Shown one piece after another: positions 21,001 through 31,113 of a stretch of 64,000 nt of DNA. The notes under the pieces are model-generated. The model saw nothing but the letters and a program-made list of their open reading frames with translations, had not been told where the DNA came from and searched no databases. This DNA comes from Theristus sp. LFF4_11. Its lineage: Eukaryota; Nematoda; Chromadorea; Monhysterida; Xyalidae. Numbering within the stretch: the stretch's first letter is position 1; each line of letters starts with the position of its first letter. The position numbers and the translations under genes are program-made. The stretch covers positions 1 to 64,000 of the forward strand of contig JASANC010002244.1 in the NCBI GenBank assembly GCA_030248135.1. The letters are read 5' to 3'.

Positions 21001-24000
21001 ACACGGAGTTGATCGGGGAAGGCGCGCTGCGCACGTTCAAGGACGCACATCGAAATCTGTTGCAGGTTTCGCTAACGTTTCAGCGTCTGAATCAAGAGTT
21101 TTGTCCAGTTTGAACTCCCGGTCTGAAGACTGAGCTGATTGCTCGTTGACTTGCTGTATCGCTCGTGTTTTTCTCCGTTTTTTTAGCGCAAATATACAAA
21201 CACACAGGCAGCGTGTAGTGCACTCTCTTCGAGAAAAACTATTCACGCTTCAAAACTATTTCATCACTTCGGTTTCGTCAATGCAGCCTGCCAGTAGAGT
21301 GATCCCGTCGCGCGCGCACGTCTGGGTACAACCTGTCCAGTCGGAGCATATCTTGAATTGGAAACGCCTTCGTCCCGTTGAACACAAGGAATTGGGCGAA
21401 AATGGCGTTTATCCGACCGACGAAATCGCGTCATGTCCGGGTAAGGCTCTTCAGTTGCTTAATTGAAATGAAATTAAGTTATGGAGCTTGGCTTGCTGCA
21501 CTTGGCACACAAATGAGTGGAAAAATTGGTTACCTGAGCGGTTTAGTTTGAGGTGCTACACTAGGTAGGGCCTCAAATTCTACTACGTCAAGTTTAATGA
21601 TACATATAGTCGGACTGGATAATTTCGGGCATTAGCTGATTGGCTGGCGTGTCAGCGTGAAGCGCGAAATTCAAAACGCATTTTGCTTTTTTAACTTGTC
21701 GATTTTTGACTGTTTGTGTGGATGAATATAGGGGTTTTTGATGGAATAAACTTGGTTTTGAATTGTGGGATGCATACAAAATAAAATCAGCAATTTTTAT
21801 GGCGAATTTTATTTTTTTGAAAAAAAAGATCGCCGCCGTCGTCGCTTTGCCAGTTCCTCAAAAAGTTGCTGCTTTTGTTTTTTATGCATCCCATAATTCA
21901 AAACAAAGTTTATTCCGTCCAAAATCCCTATATCGACGATTTCAAAAAAACAAAATGCGTTTTGAATTTCGCGCTTCACGCTGACGCACCAGCCAATCAG
22001 CTAATGCCCGAAATTATCCAGTCAGACTGTATATATTATTTTTGGTAAAACTCCGTAAATGCCCAGAAAGGTGCATTGCCCAAAGTATCAAAAATGATAC
22101 ATTGCCCAAAAATACCCAAAGCATTTCTGTGCCTAACACTGCCCATCTTTCAGGTGCTGCTTCTGTTCATGACGTCCAACTTGACCAATTACCTCGTGAC
22201 AGCTTCACACCGGTCGCCGAGCCAGTACTCGCATTCAGGTGAGTTTTACAGAGCAATCCGCTGATTGGTTCCTTTTGACAATGGGCTCACTGATTGGTCG
22301 AAGCAGCTCGATGCAGCCAATCCGCGTGCCACAATGTTTGTTTACAGTTTTACTGTGCACAGAGTGCAGTGTCTTCAGTAGACTAGTGCGATATACCATG
22401 CATGCGACTTGCAGTGTTGATGATTGGCCTAAACGCAACTTCATTCTTCTTCTTCTTGTCACAGTTTCGACTTTCAAAACCCATCCACGTACGCGTACGA
22501 TGAAACATTCGAGCGACCGATCAACCAGGAGTCGTTGCTGATTGGCGCCGATCGTGTTGACGCGGTGCTGATGTGGTGGGAGCTGGACATGGATGGCACG
22601 GGTGAATGTGTGCTGAGCACGAGACCGAATTGGCACAATGGGAAACATGCAGCTGTAAGTGGTAGCCCAAGACATTATTGAGTGTACCACAGATGATTGA
22701 TTGGCTGCGGCTTTTGAATTGAGCGCACTGATTGGTTACAGTCGTGTTGAGGCGATGTTGATGTTGTGGGAGCTGGACATGGATGGCACGGGTGATTGTG
22801 TGCTGAGCACGAGACCGAATTGGCACAATGGGAAGCATGCAGCGTCAGTTGTTAGTTCACTTGCAGTCAAGCCGTAATATGTTGGCATGCTAAGAATAGT
22901 CCGTGCGTGGAGAATTGTTGCATCTTTATCATTCATATTAGCATTTCTTTGCAGTGGCGGGACCATTGGATGCAGGCAATTTACTATTTGCCCAGTACGT
23001 TGTCACTTGATGAGCTTTCGCCGCAATGTTCATCTGATTCGAACAAGCAACTGACACTGTTGTGCTCTCACGACGAATACTCGATGTGGTTCGATGCTAG
23101 ACTACGGTATGGTCGACTTATTCAGACGTGTTCGATGGAAATGACGTCATATGCAGTGGACACATTTCCATGGACACACTAGCATCCTCACTAGCCTCCT
23201 TTTATTCCTTTGCGTGTGTTTTTTTGTGTCAAAGATGCAACAAAACGAAAAGTCCAGTGTCTTGGTGGACGAGGCCTGAATGGTACAATGAAATAAGATG
23301 CAGCCAATCAGCAATCTGAGTTTTCCATTGTTTTTCTGCAGCAACCGTGGCGAAAATGTGAAAAGCAAACATTTTCCCCGAAAACGTGGTTATGCACATG
23401 AATAAACAAACAAACACATCCGCGCACACACGATGCAGCAGCCAGGCACAGTGTGCCAGTGTATCTGGCTGTGCCTGTGTGTTTGTTGGTGACTTGCTCC
23501 ATTACTGCGTTATAACCGAGTACACAGTCTCAAGACAACGACTTCTTATAAATCTCAAAACTCGTCTCTCAATGTCTCCGTATGATACGCTGTTCCTGCA
23601 GTTTCCCCATAATTCCCGCATTTCACGAAATAAAAAACTTCTTGATGTGTCATTTCAGCGACCAACCATCAGTCGCGGACTCGGCTGCTCCCAGCACGTC
23701 CAAAGCATCATCGGAGGAATCCACGATTCAAACGAGCGAAACTGACACTCAAACCTCGAATCAAGACCAAATGGACTGTTGCGCGTGTTCCACCGACAAC
23801 AACGAGACGATCACGGATAACGGTGACCGGCCAGTGTGCGCGTGCATGCTGCACGTGATGTGCAGCAGAGCGAACATTGGCCGATTGAACGACCACGCCA
23901 GACGACGCAAGTACATCGACGCGCTGAAAACGGTCGGTCGCGTCGCGTTTGCGCTGTTGGTGGATTCGTTGGCGTGGTTGCTTGTGCGACACACTGCTTT

Positions 24001-25783
24001 CTAGGCTCGCTGATGTTTTGCCCAGACTATAAGATCTGTCTGTGGTAAAACACCTTCGGCAGTTCTGCCTGGTGTCCGTCGCACTGACGAGCCAGGGGCC
24101 ACCGCGGTATGCGTCTACCTGGCGAAACCGCAAACAGCGAACTTCTTGTATTACACTGGGTGTGTTACACTTGTAACGCAGCTGGGTGCGTTGCGTCAGA
24201 AGAACTGCAGTCTGTTGCGAGCTCCGCGAAAACATGATTCTCGCGCGTTTAGTTCCCGCTGCAGGGCGGTCCTAGGTACGCACACGCCGGTCGGCATTGG
24301 GATACCAGCCAGAAGCTCATATACCAGTACCATCACTTCCCATTATTGTGGTGAAGCGGCCCGAGTCCCAGAAATACACTTGGGCACTGCTAAATATCCG
24401 CCGCAAGCATGAAAATCAGTTCCATTCTTCACACGCACTGAGTTGCAGCATCGAAAACAATGAACAGTCGAACAACGAACTCTATAACATATCCAACCAA
24501 CTGATTGGTTGGTGATCACGCGTGATGCATGCTTTCACTGTAAACCAAACTCCGCCTCCACAGCAACTCATGCACAGAGAATGCATGCAGCGACCAATCA
24601 GCTAGTTGGATATGTTACAGAGGTTAGACTGCACACAGTTTCTCGTTCCAACAACAGCTCGAATTCCACGCGTGCTTGCAGACGATCGCGCAGCTGCCCG
24701 CCACCGCCACGGCGCTGTGTGTTGGCGACTGCGAGTTGCTGCCGCTGTTGGCGGCCCGTCTCGGCTGTCACCAGGTGGTCTCCATCGAGCGCAGTCGCAG
24801 CGCACGTCAGCTGGTACAATCGCTGATTGAGGCAAACGGACTGGCGACACAGATCACGGTGGTCGACGGCATGCCGGCCGTGTCGCCGGAGTTGAACGTG
24901 CGTTTTGTGTGTTTTGTTGTGGTTCTGATTTACTCGAGGCCACCCCTCTTCTGCATATCAGGTTGGGCCGAAATGCAGAGAACCATCCTACAACTTGGTT
25001 CATTTGTTGATGTTGTTGTTCATTGGTGCAGACGGAAATTCTCGTGTCCTATCCGTGGGGCGCGTTTCAACTTCTCGACCGCAACGATGGCGTTTGTTCC
25101 GAAGGCACGGTCTTGTCCGGTCTGGGCGGGGCCAGTTGGCCGCCAATGACAGTCCATCGCTAGCTCTGATTGGTTGCTTGCACACATGCGCAGTGTGATG
25201 CGTGCATTCTGTGCAGGCATTGCTTGGGAGGCGGAGTTTGCCTGCACAGAATGCGCGCATCACACTGCACGTGTGTGTGCAACCAACCAATCAGCTGGTT
25301 GTATATATATATTAGCCAGATGGACTGTACGTGTCGCTGACGATCGAACCTCACAAAAGCAGCATGAAGCCCATCGGAGTTCAGTGAGACGGGGAAACGC
25401 GACTTTGATCAACGATCGTTACGGAACGCTATTGCACTGGTGCACTGTGAACAGAATTGGAAAATAGGCTCTCGTTTTGTTTTTTTCTGTTGTGCAGGCG
25501 GACATTTTCGTCGGCGAACCGTTCTTCTTCGCGTCCATTCTACCGTGGCACGAACTGCACTTTTGGTACGCCTTGCACGAGTATCGACAGGCTTGCGCGG
25601 ACGCAAAGGCCGGCGTCGTTTCGTTGCCGAAAGTGAGGCCGTTTGTGGTTTTTTGTTTTGCCATTCAGTGTGATTTGTTTTGCTGTTCTTGTTGTTGTGG
25701 CCGCCGACGATGACATTGTCATCCCGTGTAACGATGCGATGTCTTGGCGGGTGTTTGATTCGAGGATTGGTTGATTGATTGAT

Positions 25784-25826
<43 letters not shown>

Positions 25827-27656
25827 CTGATTGTTTGCAAAGTTCCTGTCTTAATCCCGCGCACTCTGTTCAACACACCGTGCTCCATTCTTTCAACACA
25901 GTGACAAACACACACATGCCGTCGTAGTTTCTCGTGTGTGTGCCTGTGTGTTTGTTCGTGGCTGTGGTGACTCATAACAAACTGGCACGTGTCTTTCGGA
26001 GCAGGTCTTTAGTACTGACATTTCATTGCTGAAAGTCCGATTTTCTTGTTCCTGATCATCAGGCAGCCAGCCTGTGCTGTCTACCAGTAGCGCTGGAGCA
26101 TCTCTGGAAAATTCGCGCCCCCGTCGACAACGTTCTCGGGTTCGATTTGCGACCGTTCGATCACCTTGTGCAGGTAATATGGAGAAATCTTGTTGGCTTT
26201 TTCTATATCTTTTATTTTGGTCCCGAGACTCAATGCGCGCGTAGATAGATAAGCAATTACATGCACCGATTGTCCGTGTGATCCGAGTCTTCTAAAGAGG
26301 GCCGAGTCACTTACGGTACGGCCGGTTAAACATGGCAGCTTTTTTCAGGGTGCGAGGAGCGCGCGAATTTTGAATGAAAGAAAAAGGACGTTCAGAAACT
26401 GAATTGTGTGTCAAATCTGACGCATTTTTTTTACCTAATGGATTATCCGCGCTATTCTGTTCATTCTTTATCCCTTGTACACATGGTTGGGAATTACGTT
26501 GGCTTTTTTGAAAAAGACAACTCCTAGTCTGCGGCTGATCCCGCCTTGATGGACTGCCTCATTTATTCGGCCATACTGTAGGCTGCTTTGAATTGCCACA
26601 TCGGGGATTGAAACTGGTTTCCTTACTGCGTCTGCAAGCGCATTCAGTCGCAAAACCCAACAAAATGATGATACAAGATTGCCATATTTCAACATAGTGC
26701 ACGGTCTTCAGAGCAGGACTTTGCCCCCCCCCACCCCCTCGATTTGCAGACGTGCATCAAACAGGCCGATTCAAACATCGAACCGCACCCACTTTGGGAG
26801 TACCCAAGCGCCGCTGTTGGACTCAATCATGAGTTGGCACGGTGGGAATTTGAGCGGAGTCCCTTCGATTACGTTGGTGAAACGTACAAACAACGAATAC
26901 GGCTGCAGAGGTTCGCGGTACAGTATGTTTGATTAAACCTGTCACTTTTCTTTCGCAGAATGTAGAGCTCGCGAAAAATGAAAGGTTGGATTGGAGTTGC
27001 AAAGAAACATAGTAAGCCACAAATTGTTTTTTTTTATTTCGGCCAAACACATTACATTCGTTAGTCTTATTGAAATTCAAAATTTCGCATGCTCCGTATT
27101 CTGCGAAAAAAAGTGACAATTTTAACCAAACGTGTGTTCTTGTAACTGGCTGCTGCTAAAATGCCACCATTTTGGGAAGCTGACTGGATTTTATTCTTCT
27201 CTTTGAATTAGTTGCTTTTTTTACCTCCGCTGGTTCCAGAAAGCCGTTTCGGTTACTAAACGGGTTCAGCAGAATGTCACAAATCCGATCACTATTGGAC
27301 AAAAAAACTTTGATGATTTTTTCAGTTTCACGTTTGTTTGTTTTTTGTCCGAAATCAAAATTGTTTTTGTCACCCCATTTAGGCCCGGCTGTAACGCGGT
27401 GATCTTCTGGATGGACTGGCATCTAACGGACGACATCACCGTAAGTACGGGTCTGCAACGGGTATGCCCCGTTGGCGGCGTACCCGTTTGGGACACGTAC
27501 ACGAGGCAGGCCGTCTATTTCTTCCCGAACACACACGGCGACGCCGCTGGCGATGCGACCGACGTTCTTGTGGAGGCGGAGTTTCGCGCGAAAACCGGTG
27601 AACTGACGATCACGTGCACGTTCGAACGTGATGCGCAGAATTGTGATCCGTGTTGA
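18087..27656 (+). CDS. PRMT7: Protein arginine methyltransferase 7, complete
   Basis: Type III arginine methyltransferase (monomethylarginine on histones and splicing proteins; family knowledge). Exons: 18087-18289, 18901-18937, 19219-19315, 20362-20523, 20956-21065, 21287-21440, 22154-22238, 22465-22654, 22955-23106, 23659-23932, 24682-24897, 25498-25632, 26063-26173, 26750-26910, 27383-27656. All phases join, giving 786 residues (human 692). It has the duplicated PRMT7 architecture. The first module has motif I LDIGTGTG (106-113) and the double-E loop EVFDTELIGEGAL with E179 and E188, then WRDHWMQAIYYLP. The second module is degenerate (CVGDCELLPLL, then VGEPFFFASILPWHELHFWY). The C-terminal block HPLWEYPSAAV also matches. 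Extra length comes from an N-terminal basic, amphipathic extension before FLQRVNPVTGVCEW and a Ser/Thr/Asp-rich linker in exon 10. ATG 18087 follows an acceptor-like site; ATG 18153 would remove most of the extension. The exon 4 acceptor is made by a SINE tail. Confidence 0.95.
18612..18700. mobile_element. TTA-flanked MITE, copy 2
   Basis: AGGCGCATTCATGAGGTAGT ... GGTCACTAAATAATGCTCCTT with TTA at 18609-18611 and 18701-18703. In PRMT7 intron 1. The arms are more diverged than in other copies. Confidence 0.65.
19503..19617. mobile_element. TTA-flanked MITE, copy 3 (divergent)
   Basis: Begins AGCGCCATTCATGGAG and ends GTGCATGAATGCGTC before TTA. The centre has GCGCACGC palindromes instead of the usual TTTAGTGACGC arms, so it is a divergent relative of the other copies. 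In PRMT7 intron 3. Confidence 0.5.
19829..20361 (+). mobile_element. tRNA-headed SINE (interrupted) ending at the PRMT7 exon 4 acceptor
   Basis: The head GTGGCCTGGTGCGTTAGACT and B-box-like GGGATCGAGCCCC match the SINE at 13137-13326. The body continues after an insertion as GTGTATAGGCACTTAATGAC ... GGCTAAAAACATCGCCC and an (AAC)n tail. The tail's final CAACAG is directly followed by PRMT7 coding sequence (GGT CTC CTA with the G from exon 3). The SINE therefore supplies the 3' splice site of intron 3, which lacks a pyrimidine tract. Confidence 0.87.
19883..20222 (+). mobile_element. Second tRNA-headed SINE nested in the first
   Basis: Flanked by a perfect 10-bp direct repeat AGCCCCGCCG at 19873-19882 and 20223-20232. 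The head has an A-box-like TGGCTGAGTGC and B-box GGTTCGAATCC at 19932-19942, separated by an arm reading CTTCCAATCGGAAG, so a Ser/Leu-type tRNA origin is plausible. The body differs from the outer SINE, but the tail is again ACAACAACAAC. The target duplication proves insertion after the outer SINE. Confidence 0.88.
20705..20890. mobile_element. Small TIR element in PRMT7 intron 4
   Basis: The left end GTTCTGCGACTGAATGCG is inverted at the right end as CGCATTGAGTTGCGGAACC. It is related to 14690-14885 and to portions of the dispersed repeats near 26600 and 38100. No coding capacity; class unknown. Confidence 0.6.
21607..22029. mobile_element. Large foldback element in PRMT7 intron 6
   Basis: The arms begin TAGTCGGACTGGATAATT and, inverted, CAGTCTGACTGGATAATT. 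They then share TCGGGCATTAGCTGATTGGC, AAATTCAAAACGCATTTTG and AAACTTGGTTTTGAATTGTGGG with their inverses, so each arm is roughly 180-190 bp. The spacer of about 60 bp (around 21790-21850) is unmatched. TA flanks both ends. The CAGTC terminus and TA duplication point to a Tc1/mariner-like origin. Confidence 0.85.
22728..22855 (+). pseudogene. Duplicated partial copy of PRMT7 exon 8
   Basis: The 3' part of exon 8 plus a few upstream bases is repeated about 190 bp downstream in intron 8. By eye there are about six mismatches over some 103 bases. The frame stays open and reads VEAMLMLWELDMDG, then GDCVLSTRPNWHNGKHAA. A TTACAG acceptor-like site precedes it. The exact GTAAGT donor of exon 8 is not preserved (GCGTCAGTT). 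It is either a dead duplicate or an alternative exon; see findings. Confidence 0.75.
24465..24631. mobile_element. CAGTC-ended foldback MITE, copy 2
   Basis: Starts CAGTCGAACAACGAACTC and ends inverted GAGGTTAGACTG. The inner arms TATAACATATCCAACCAACT and the inverse AGTTGGATATGTTA surround a GCATGC-rich centre with CCAAACTCCGCCTCC. In PRMT7 intron 10, ending about 50 bases before exon 11. Confidence 0.75.
25150..25327. mobile_element. CAGTC-ended foldback MITE, copy 3
   Basis: Starts CAGTCCATCGCTAGCT and ends inverted AGCCAGATGGACTG followed by TA. The inner arms include TGATTGGTTGC and GTGTGATGCGTGCATTCTGT with its inverse, around GGGAGGCGGAGTTTG. In PRMT7 intron 11. Confidence 0.78.
25766..25830. 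repeat. (GATT)n microsatellite
   Basis: About sixteen tandem GATT units with one or two substitutions, in PRMT7 intron 12. Confidence 0.9.
25880..25970. repeat. Dispersed GTGTGTTTGT palindromic repeat
   Basis: GTGACAAACACACACATGCC ... GTGTGCCTGTGTGTTTGT forms a short inverted repeat. Similar units occur near 23390-23500, 28000-28090, 56150-56250 and 61690-61780. They probably represent one small palindromic MITE family. No coding content. Confidence 0.55.
26290..26690. repeat. Dispersed repeat, copy 1 (opposite orientation to 37680-38145)
   Basis: Contains AACATGGCAGCTTTTTTCAG, TGGATTATCCGCGCTATTCT and AAAAGACAACTCCTAG. The reverse complements appear at 37740-37950 in the same order with small changes. 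Both copies also carry a GAATTGCCACA-led segment. Lies in PRMT7 intron 13. Confidence 0.65.
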
Positions 27657-28536
27657 GTAAACGTGGGTTTGTTTAAACTTGGCGCTGTTTTTCGCTGAAC
27701 TCAGAGCAAGCGATATTTTGAATTGCGGTGGGAAGAACGAATGTATCGGATCGGGTTTAGTTGAAATCTCACCCCCAAACTCATCATAAATAGGTTTTCT
27801 TGCAACACTCCGACTCATCTTTCGCGAGCTGTTTTCTGCGAAAAATACTAACAGGTTTAAGCAAACATACTTACTGTTTGTTAAATTCGAAAAAAAACAC
27901 CTTTCTTTTACCAATTTGCCACATTCTGCTGCCTGTCAGTGCGTTTTTCTGAATACCATTGCCTTTATAACTCACAGTAACGTAGCAGTTGTACAGTGAC
28001 AGACAAACACACTGGCACGTGCACGTCATCACAGCAGCTGAAGCGTCGCCGTGTGTGTGCCTCTGTGTTGTTCATTTGTGACTGTACAGCATTGCTGCGC
28101 CGTGACTAAGCTCACAGTATTTCGAAAAAAACTGTTACCATGTATTATGAACGTGCGATTTTCTGTGGCACTTTCAGTTTCTTTTGTCGTTATAAGTTTA
28201 TGTTTATTTGTTTGTTGTTGTTGTTATATTACTGTTGATATTTTCGACCGGAATGATATTTCATCACATTGAAAATTCTGACCTTTTGTGCAGTGAGTGA
28301 TGTGTATTTTTGTGCTGAACGTAACCATATTGATGAATAAAAAATAAAAAAACTGGTCCATGCCATTTTTATGAACGCATTCTTGTTTCATCTGTGGCTG
28401 TTCACAAATTTTGCCAACTGATTCTGAATCAGCAAATACTTTTTTTTACTCGCCTGAGTAAAACGTTAGAAATACCACACAAAATTTGACAAAATTGTTT
28501 GACCACTCAAGGCCACCACTCTCACCGATAGCCAAC
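27657..28536. other. Intergenic spacer after PRMT7
   Basis: Contains one copy of the short palindromic CACACTGGCAC-type repeat (28000-28090) and a plus-strand AATAAAAAATAAAA tract near 28337 that could serve PRMT7 polyadenylation. The open frames in it are low-complexity or antisense and have no family resemblance. Confidence 0.5.
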
Positions 28537-29500
28537 ATGGCCGCTTCCACGTGCCCCACAGACCCCACCACTCTCATCTCATTCAATCTCGTGCCAACCG
28601 AAAGCGACCTCACCGAAATACCGGAGTACTATCGACCCGGGCCTGTTTCCGAGCAAGGACTGTTTGCGCTGGAAGACGCGTTGAGCGGCAAGGTGGAACG
28701 TGGTGAATCGGCATGGATGCTCTACCATTATTGTCAAGAGGGTCAAGGTACGTTTGATGTTTTTTGTTTTGGCAATTAACGAACTATTCAGAATGAAGCA
28801 AGAATTTCAGGAGTTTTTTTTGGTGAGTGAGCGATTGGTGCGGAGAGAGCTTTCTGCACAGCGATTTGGTGAAAACGTGTCTTGCGCTGTGTGATTCACA
28901 GGAAGTGTTCGGCTTTTTGTCATTTGTAGAAAAAGGGTGTTTGCGGTTAATGTGATTGGTTTAGTCGAGTGTTGAGCGGAGTTTTCATTTTGGATTCTTG
29001 CGCGGTGTGTTGATAATTGATATTGGGTTAAAAAAAAACTTGAAACTTAATTGTTTTAAAAACCTAGGATCCACTTTTTGAGCTACTTATAGCAACACGA
29101 GAAAAAGGCATCGAAAACTCAAATCGAGGTATTTTCGTTTCGAAATGCAATGTGTCCAAGATTCGATTCGATTGCAAAGACAAATACACAAAAATCGCTC
29201 AGTTTCACAATTTTGCATTTTCTTGCTGTCATGTTTTCAGAACAAGACGAAATGATACTAAAGCTCGCGTGGCACGTCAACAATGGCGACTATTTCTGTC
29301 ACGCCACCGTCAACCGTGACGAGTTGAGCGGCCACTTTTCGATCGTCACTTTCCCGCGGCACTCCTTTTCGTCCGTTCGCCATCTCGGCCATTTCGTCTG
29401 TGCCCACGGTGACCCGGAGGGGCCTGGCGTCGATTTGACCCATCCCGACCCGCCCGTCATCGGTTGCGCCACCAGCATTGGGCCTGTGATGCACATGTGA
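28537..29500 (+). CDS. Uncharacterised protein, two exons
   Basis: I do not recognise this protein. Exon 1 is 28537-28747 and exon 2 is 29241-29500, joined in phase through GGTCAAG/GTACG and TTTTCAG/AACAAG. The product is 156 residues starting MAASTCPTDPTTLISF and containing EIPEYYRPGPVSEQG, AWMLYHYCQEG, LAWHVNNGDYFCHATVN and HFSIVTFPRHSF. It has no signal peptide or membrane segment. The codon content looks genuinely coding, with GC-rich third positions like the neighbouring genes. The stop at 29498 lies inside a tandem duplication (see findings), and an orphan terminal exon at 31024-31083 may belong to an alternative transcript of this gene. The neighbours are unrelated in function. Confidence 0.7.
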
Positions 29501-29831
29501 AGATTGAAGTTTTTTTTGTTTTTGTTCAGTTTTTTTGCTTTTGATTTCGTAATTTGATTGTTTGTCGTATTCTTTGTCGGTTACTGCTTGTGTCATTTTG
29601 TCAACTTGTCAACTTTTTTGTGTTGTGTCGTGTCGTTTTTTTTGCAGATTGGGCATGTGATGCACGTGTGAAAATGGGAGATTCGTTTGTTGTGGTTTTT
29701 GCCCAGTTTTTTTGGTTTTGTCTGCTGAATTTGTTTTTTTTTGTCAGATTCTTTGTCCGGGTGTTAGTTTTTGTGTCATGAAACCATTTTGTCAAATGGT
29801 AAACTTTCTTTTTTTTGTCGTTTCTTTGCAG
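29477..29831 (+). repeat. Tandem duplication of a gene 3' end
   Basis: A unit beginning ATTGGGCCTGTGATGCAC and running through the stop codon and T-rich sequence to a TTTTGCAG (29477-29647) is repeated in diverged form at 29648-29831 (ATTGGGCATGTGATGCACG ... TTTCTTTGCAG). Both copies place an acceptor-like CAG at their end. Confidence 0.75.
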
Positions 29832-31023
29832 ATCTCATTTTTATTCATGATAACTTTACATCGGTGCTGAAGAACCAACAAAATTGGTTCGTGTTGATAA
29901 ATTTGACATCATAGCACTGGCACCATGAAGATGATAAAACAGTCAAAAAATGAACTTCGCAAGTCATAAACAAACTTTCCACAAATTATGACGCCATGAT
30001 TTTTGCCGAAACCTTTCCGACTAACACACGTTCAACAGAGACGGATTATGCTGTAAACAAAAGTCGACAGAAATGAATCGCAATCATGTTAGCAAAAACA
30101 ACGACAGCAACACGACCCGGGGTATAATCGGTTGCTCAAACAGAGACTTTGACTTCTCCAGTTTGGAACTTCGCGTTGGTGGCATCATGAGAGCACAAGA
30201 AACACGTGATACCAATCAAGTTCTGTCAGAAACTTGCTGATTGGCTGCTTTTAGTATCGATAGACTGATTGGTTGCTACCACCATCCTGCGCAACCAATC
30301 AACAACAGCGTCACCTTTTTCGCTTTATGACTGTGTTTCAAAACACCAGTTTATAAAACAGTTTCAATTCATCATCTGTTTTTTTTTGCTGAAACAGCCC
30401 ACAAAACAATTTTTGAAAGCGACTTTTGCGGTAAGCCACGCTAAGAATAATTTCGGTGAAAATTTGATGGATTTTCACACCAACTGCATATGTGGCGTGC
30501 ACACGCGTTGTGTTGTCTGATAAGACAACATGACAATGAAAATAGACGTTTTATTGCCACGCTTTCTTTGTTATGTTTTTCACCCGTTTCACTGAAATTT
30601 TTTTCACATCGGCGCGTGACTGATTTCGTTTTTTGTCCCTTCTGCTTCGAGTTTGTTACAAATTTCATTTCGTGTTTGTCGGGTTTGAGTTTCAAGATCA
30701 GATTTGAAACACAGTCCCCTTTTTCAATCAAATGTGAAAAACATGTCGAGCACAAGTTTGCTCAAACATCTCGGCTAGCTGCCCTGCCCAGTTGTCACTA
30801 TCTCACGGAAACACTGAATATTTTCCGGCAACTGTCTGTGTGGTGTGTTTTGTTCCAAATCACGCACCCAGCAGAAAACGGATCAATGGACGAATAAAAT
30901 AAATATTTGGTCAAAACAATTTATATTCTCGTTATCACCGTTTCAAGAAAACCGTTGATAAAACTAAACCTGCCAGGTTACATAAGAAACCGAACCACCC
31001 AACCTGCCCTTGCTCTCTTGCAG
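29832..31023. other. Spacer or intron without supported exons
   Basis: About 1.2 kb of AT-rich sequence. A short CTGATTGGCTGC/CAACCAATCA palindrome (30237-30302) resembles the core of the CAGTC-ended MITEs. An open frame at 30490-30897 has no family resemblance. The stretch would be intron if the exon at 31024-31083 belongs to the gene starting at 28537. Confidence 0.4.
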
Positions 31024-31083
31024 AAGCACTGCGTCATTCACAACGCCCCAATGCTGTGTGCCCGCGTTTACGTCAACAACTGA
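31024..31083 (+). CDS. Orphan terminal exon with poly(A) signal
   Basis: Strong acceptor CTCTTGCAG, then an open frame reading KHCVIHNAPMLCARVYVNN and a TGA. AATAAA overlaps the next few bases (31086-31091). Acceptor, short frame, stop and polyadenylation signal together make a good last exon. I could not connect it in phase to the exon ending at 29500 without using a weak donor (for example GGGCCT/GTGATG). It is therefore annotated separately. Confidence 0.5.
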   Translation, partial: KHCVIHNAPMLCARVYVNN

Positions 31084-31085
31084 GC

Positions 31086-31091
31086 AATAAA
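31086..31091 (+). promoter_or_regulatory. Polyadenylation signal AATAAA
   Basis: Canonical hexamer three bases after a stop codon (31081-31083); a second AATAAA lies at about 31100. The next gene's first ATG is only about 20-30 bases further on. Confidence 0.6.
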
Positions 31092-31113
31092 AAACGCGAA
31101 ATAAATTTCAAAA

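Noticed and set aside
23708..24235. 175-codon minus-strand open frame
   Set aside because: Antisense shadow of PRMT7 exon 10.
25409..25975. 188-codon minus-strand open frame with a SINQ repeat
   Set aside because: Runs through the (GATT)n microsatellite and the antisense of PRMT7 exon 12.
27423..27914. 163-codon minus-strand open frame
   Set aside because: Antisense of the last PRMT7 exon.
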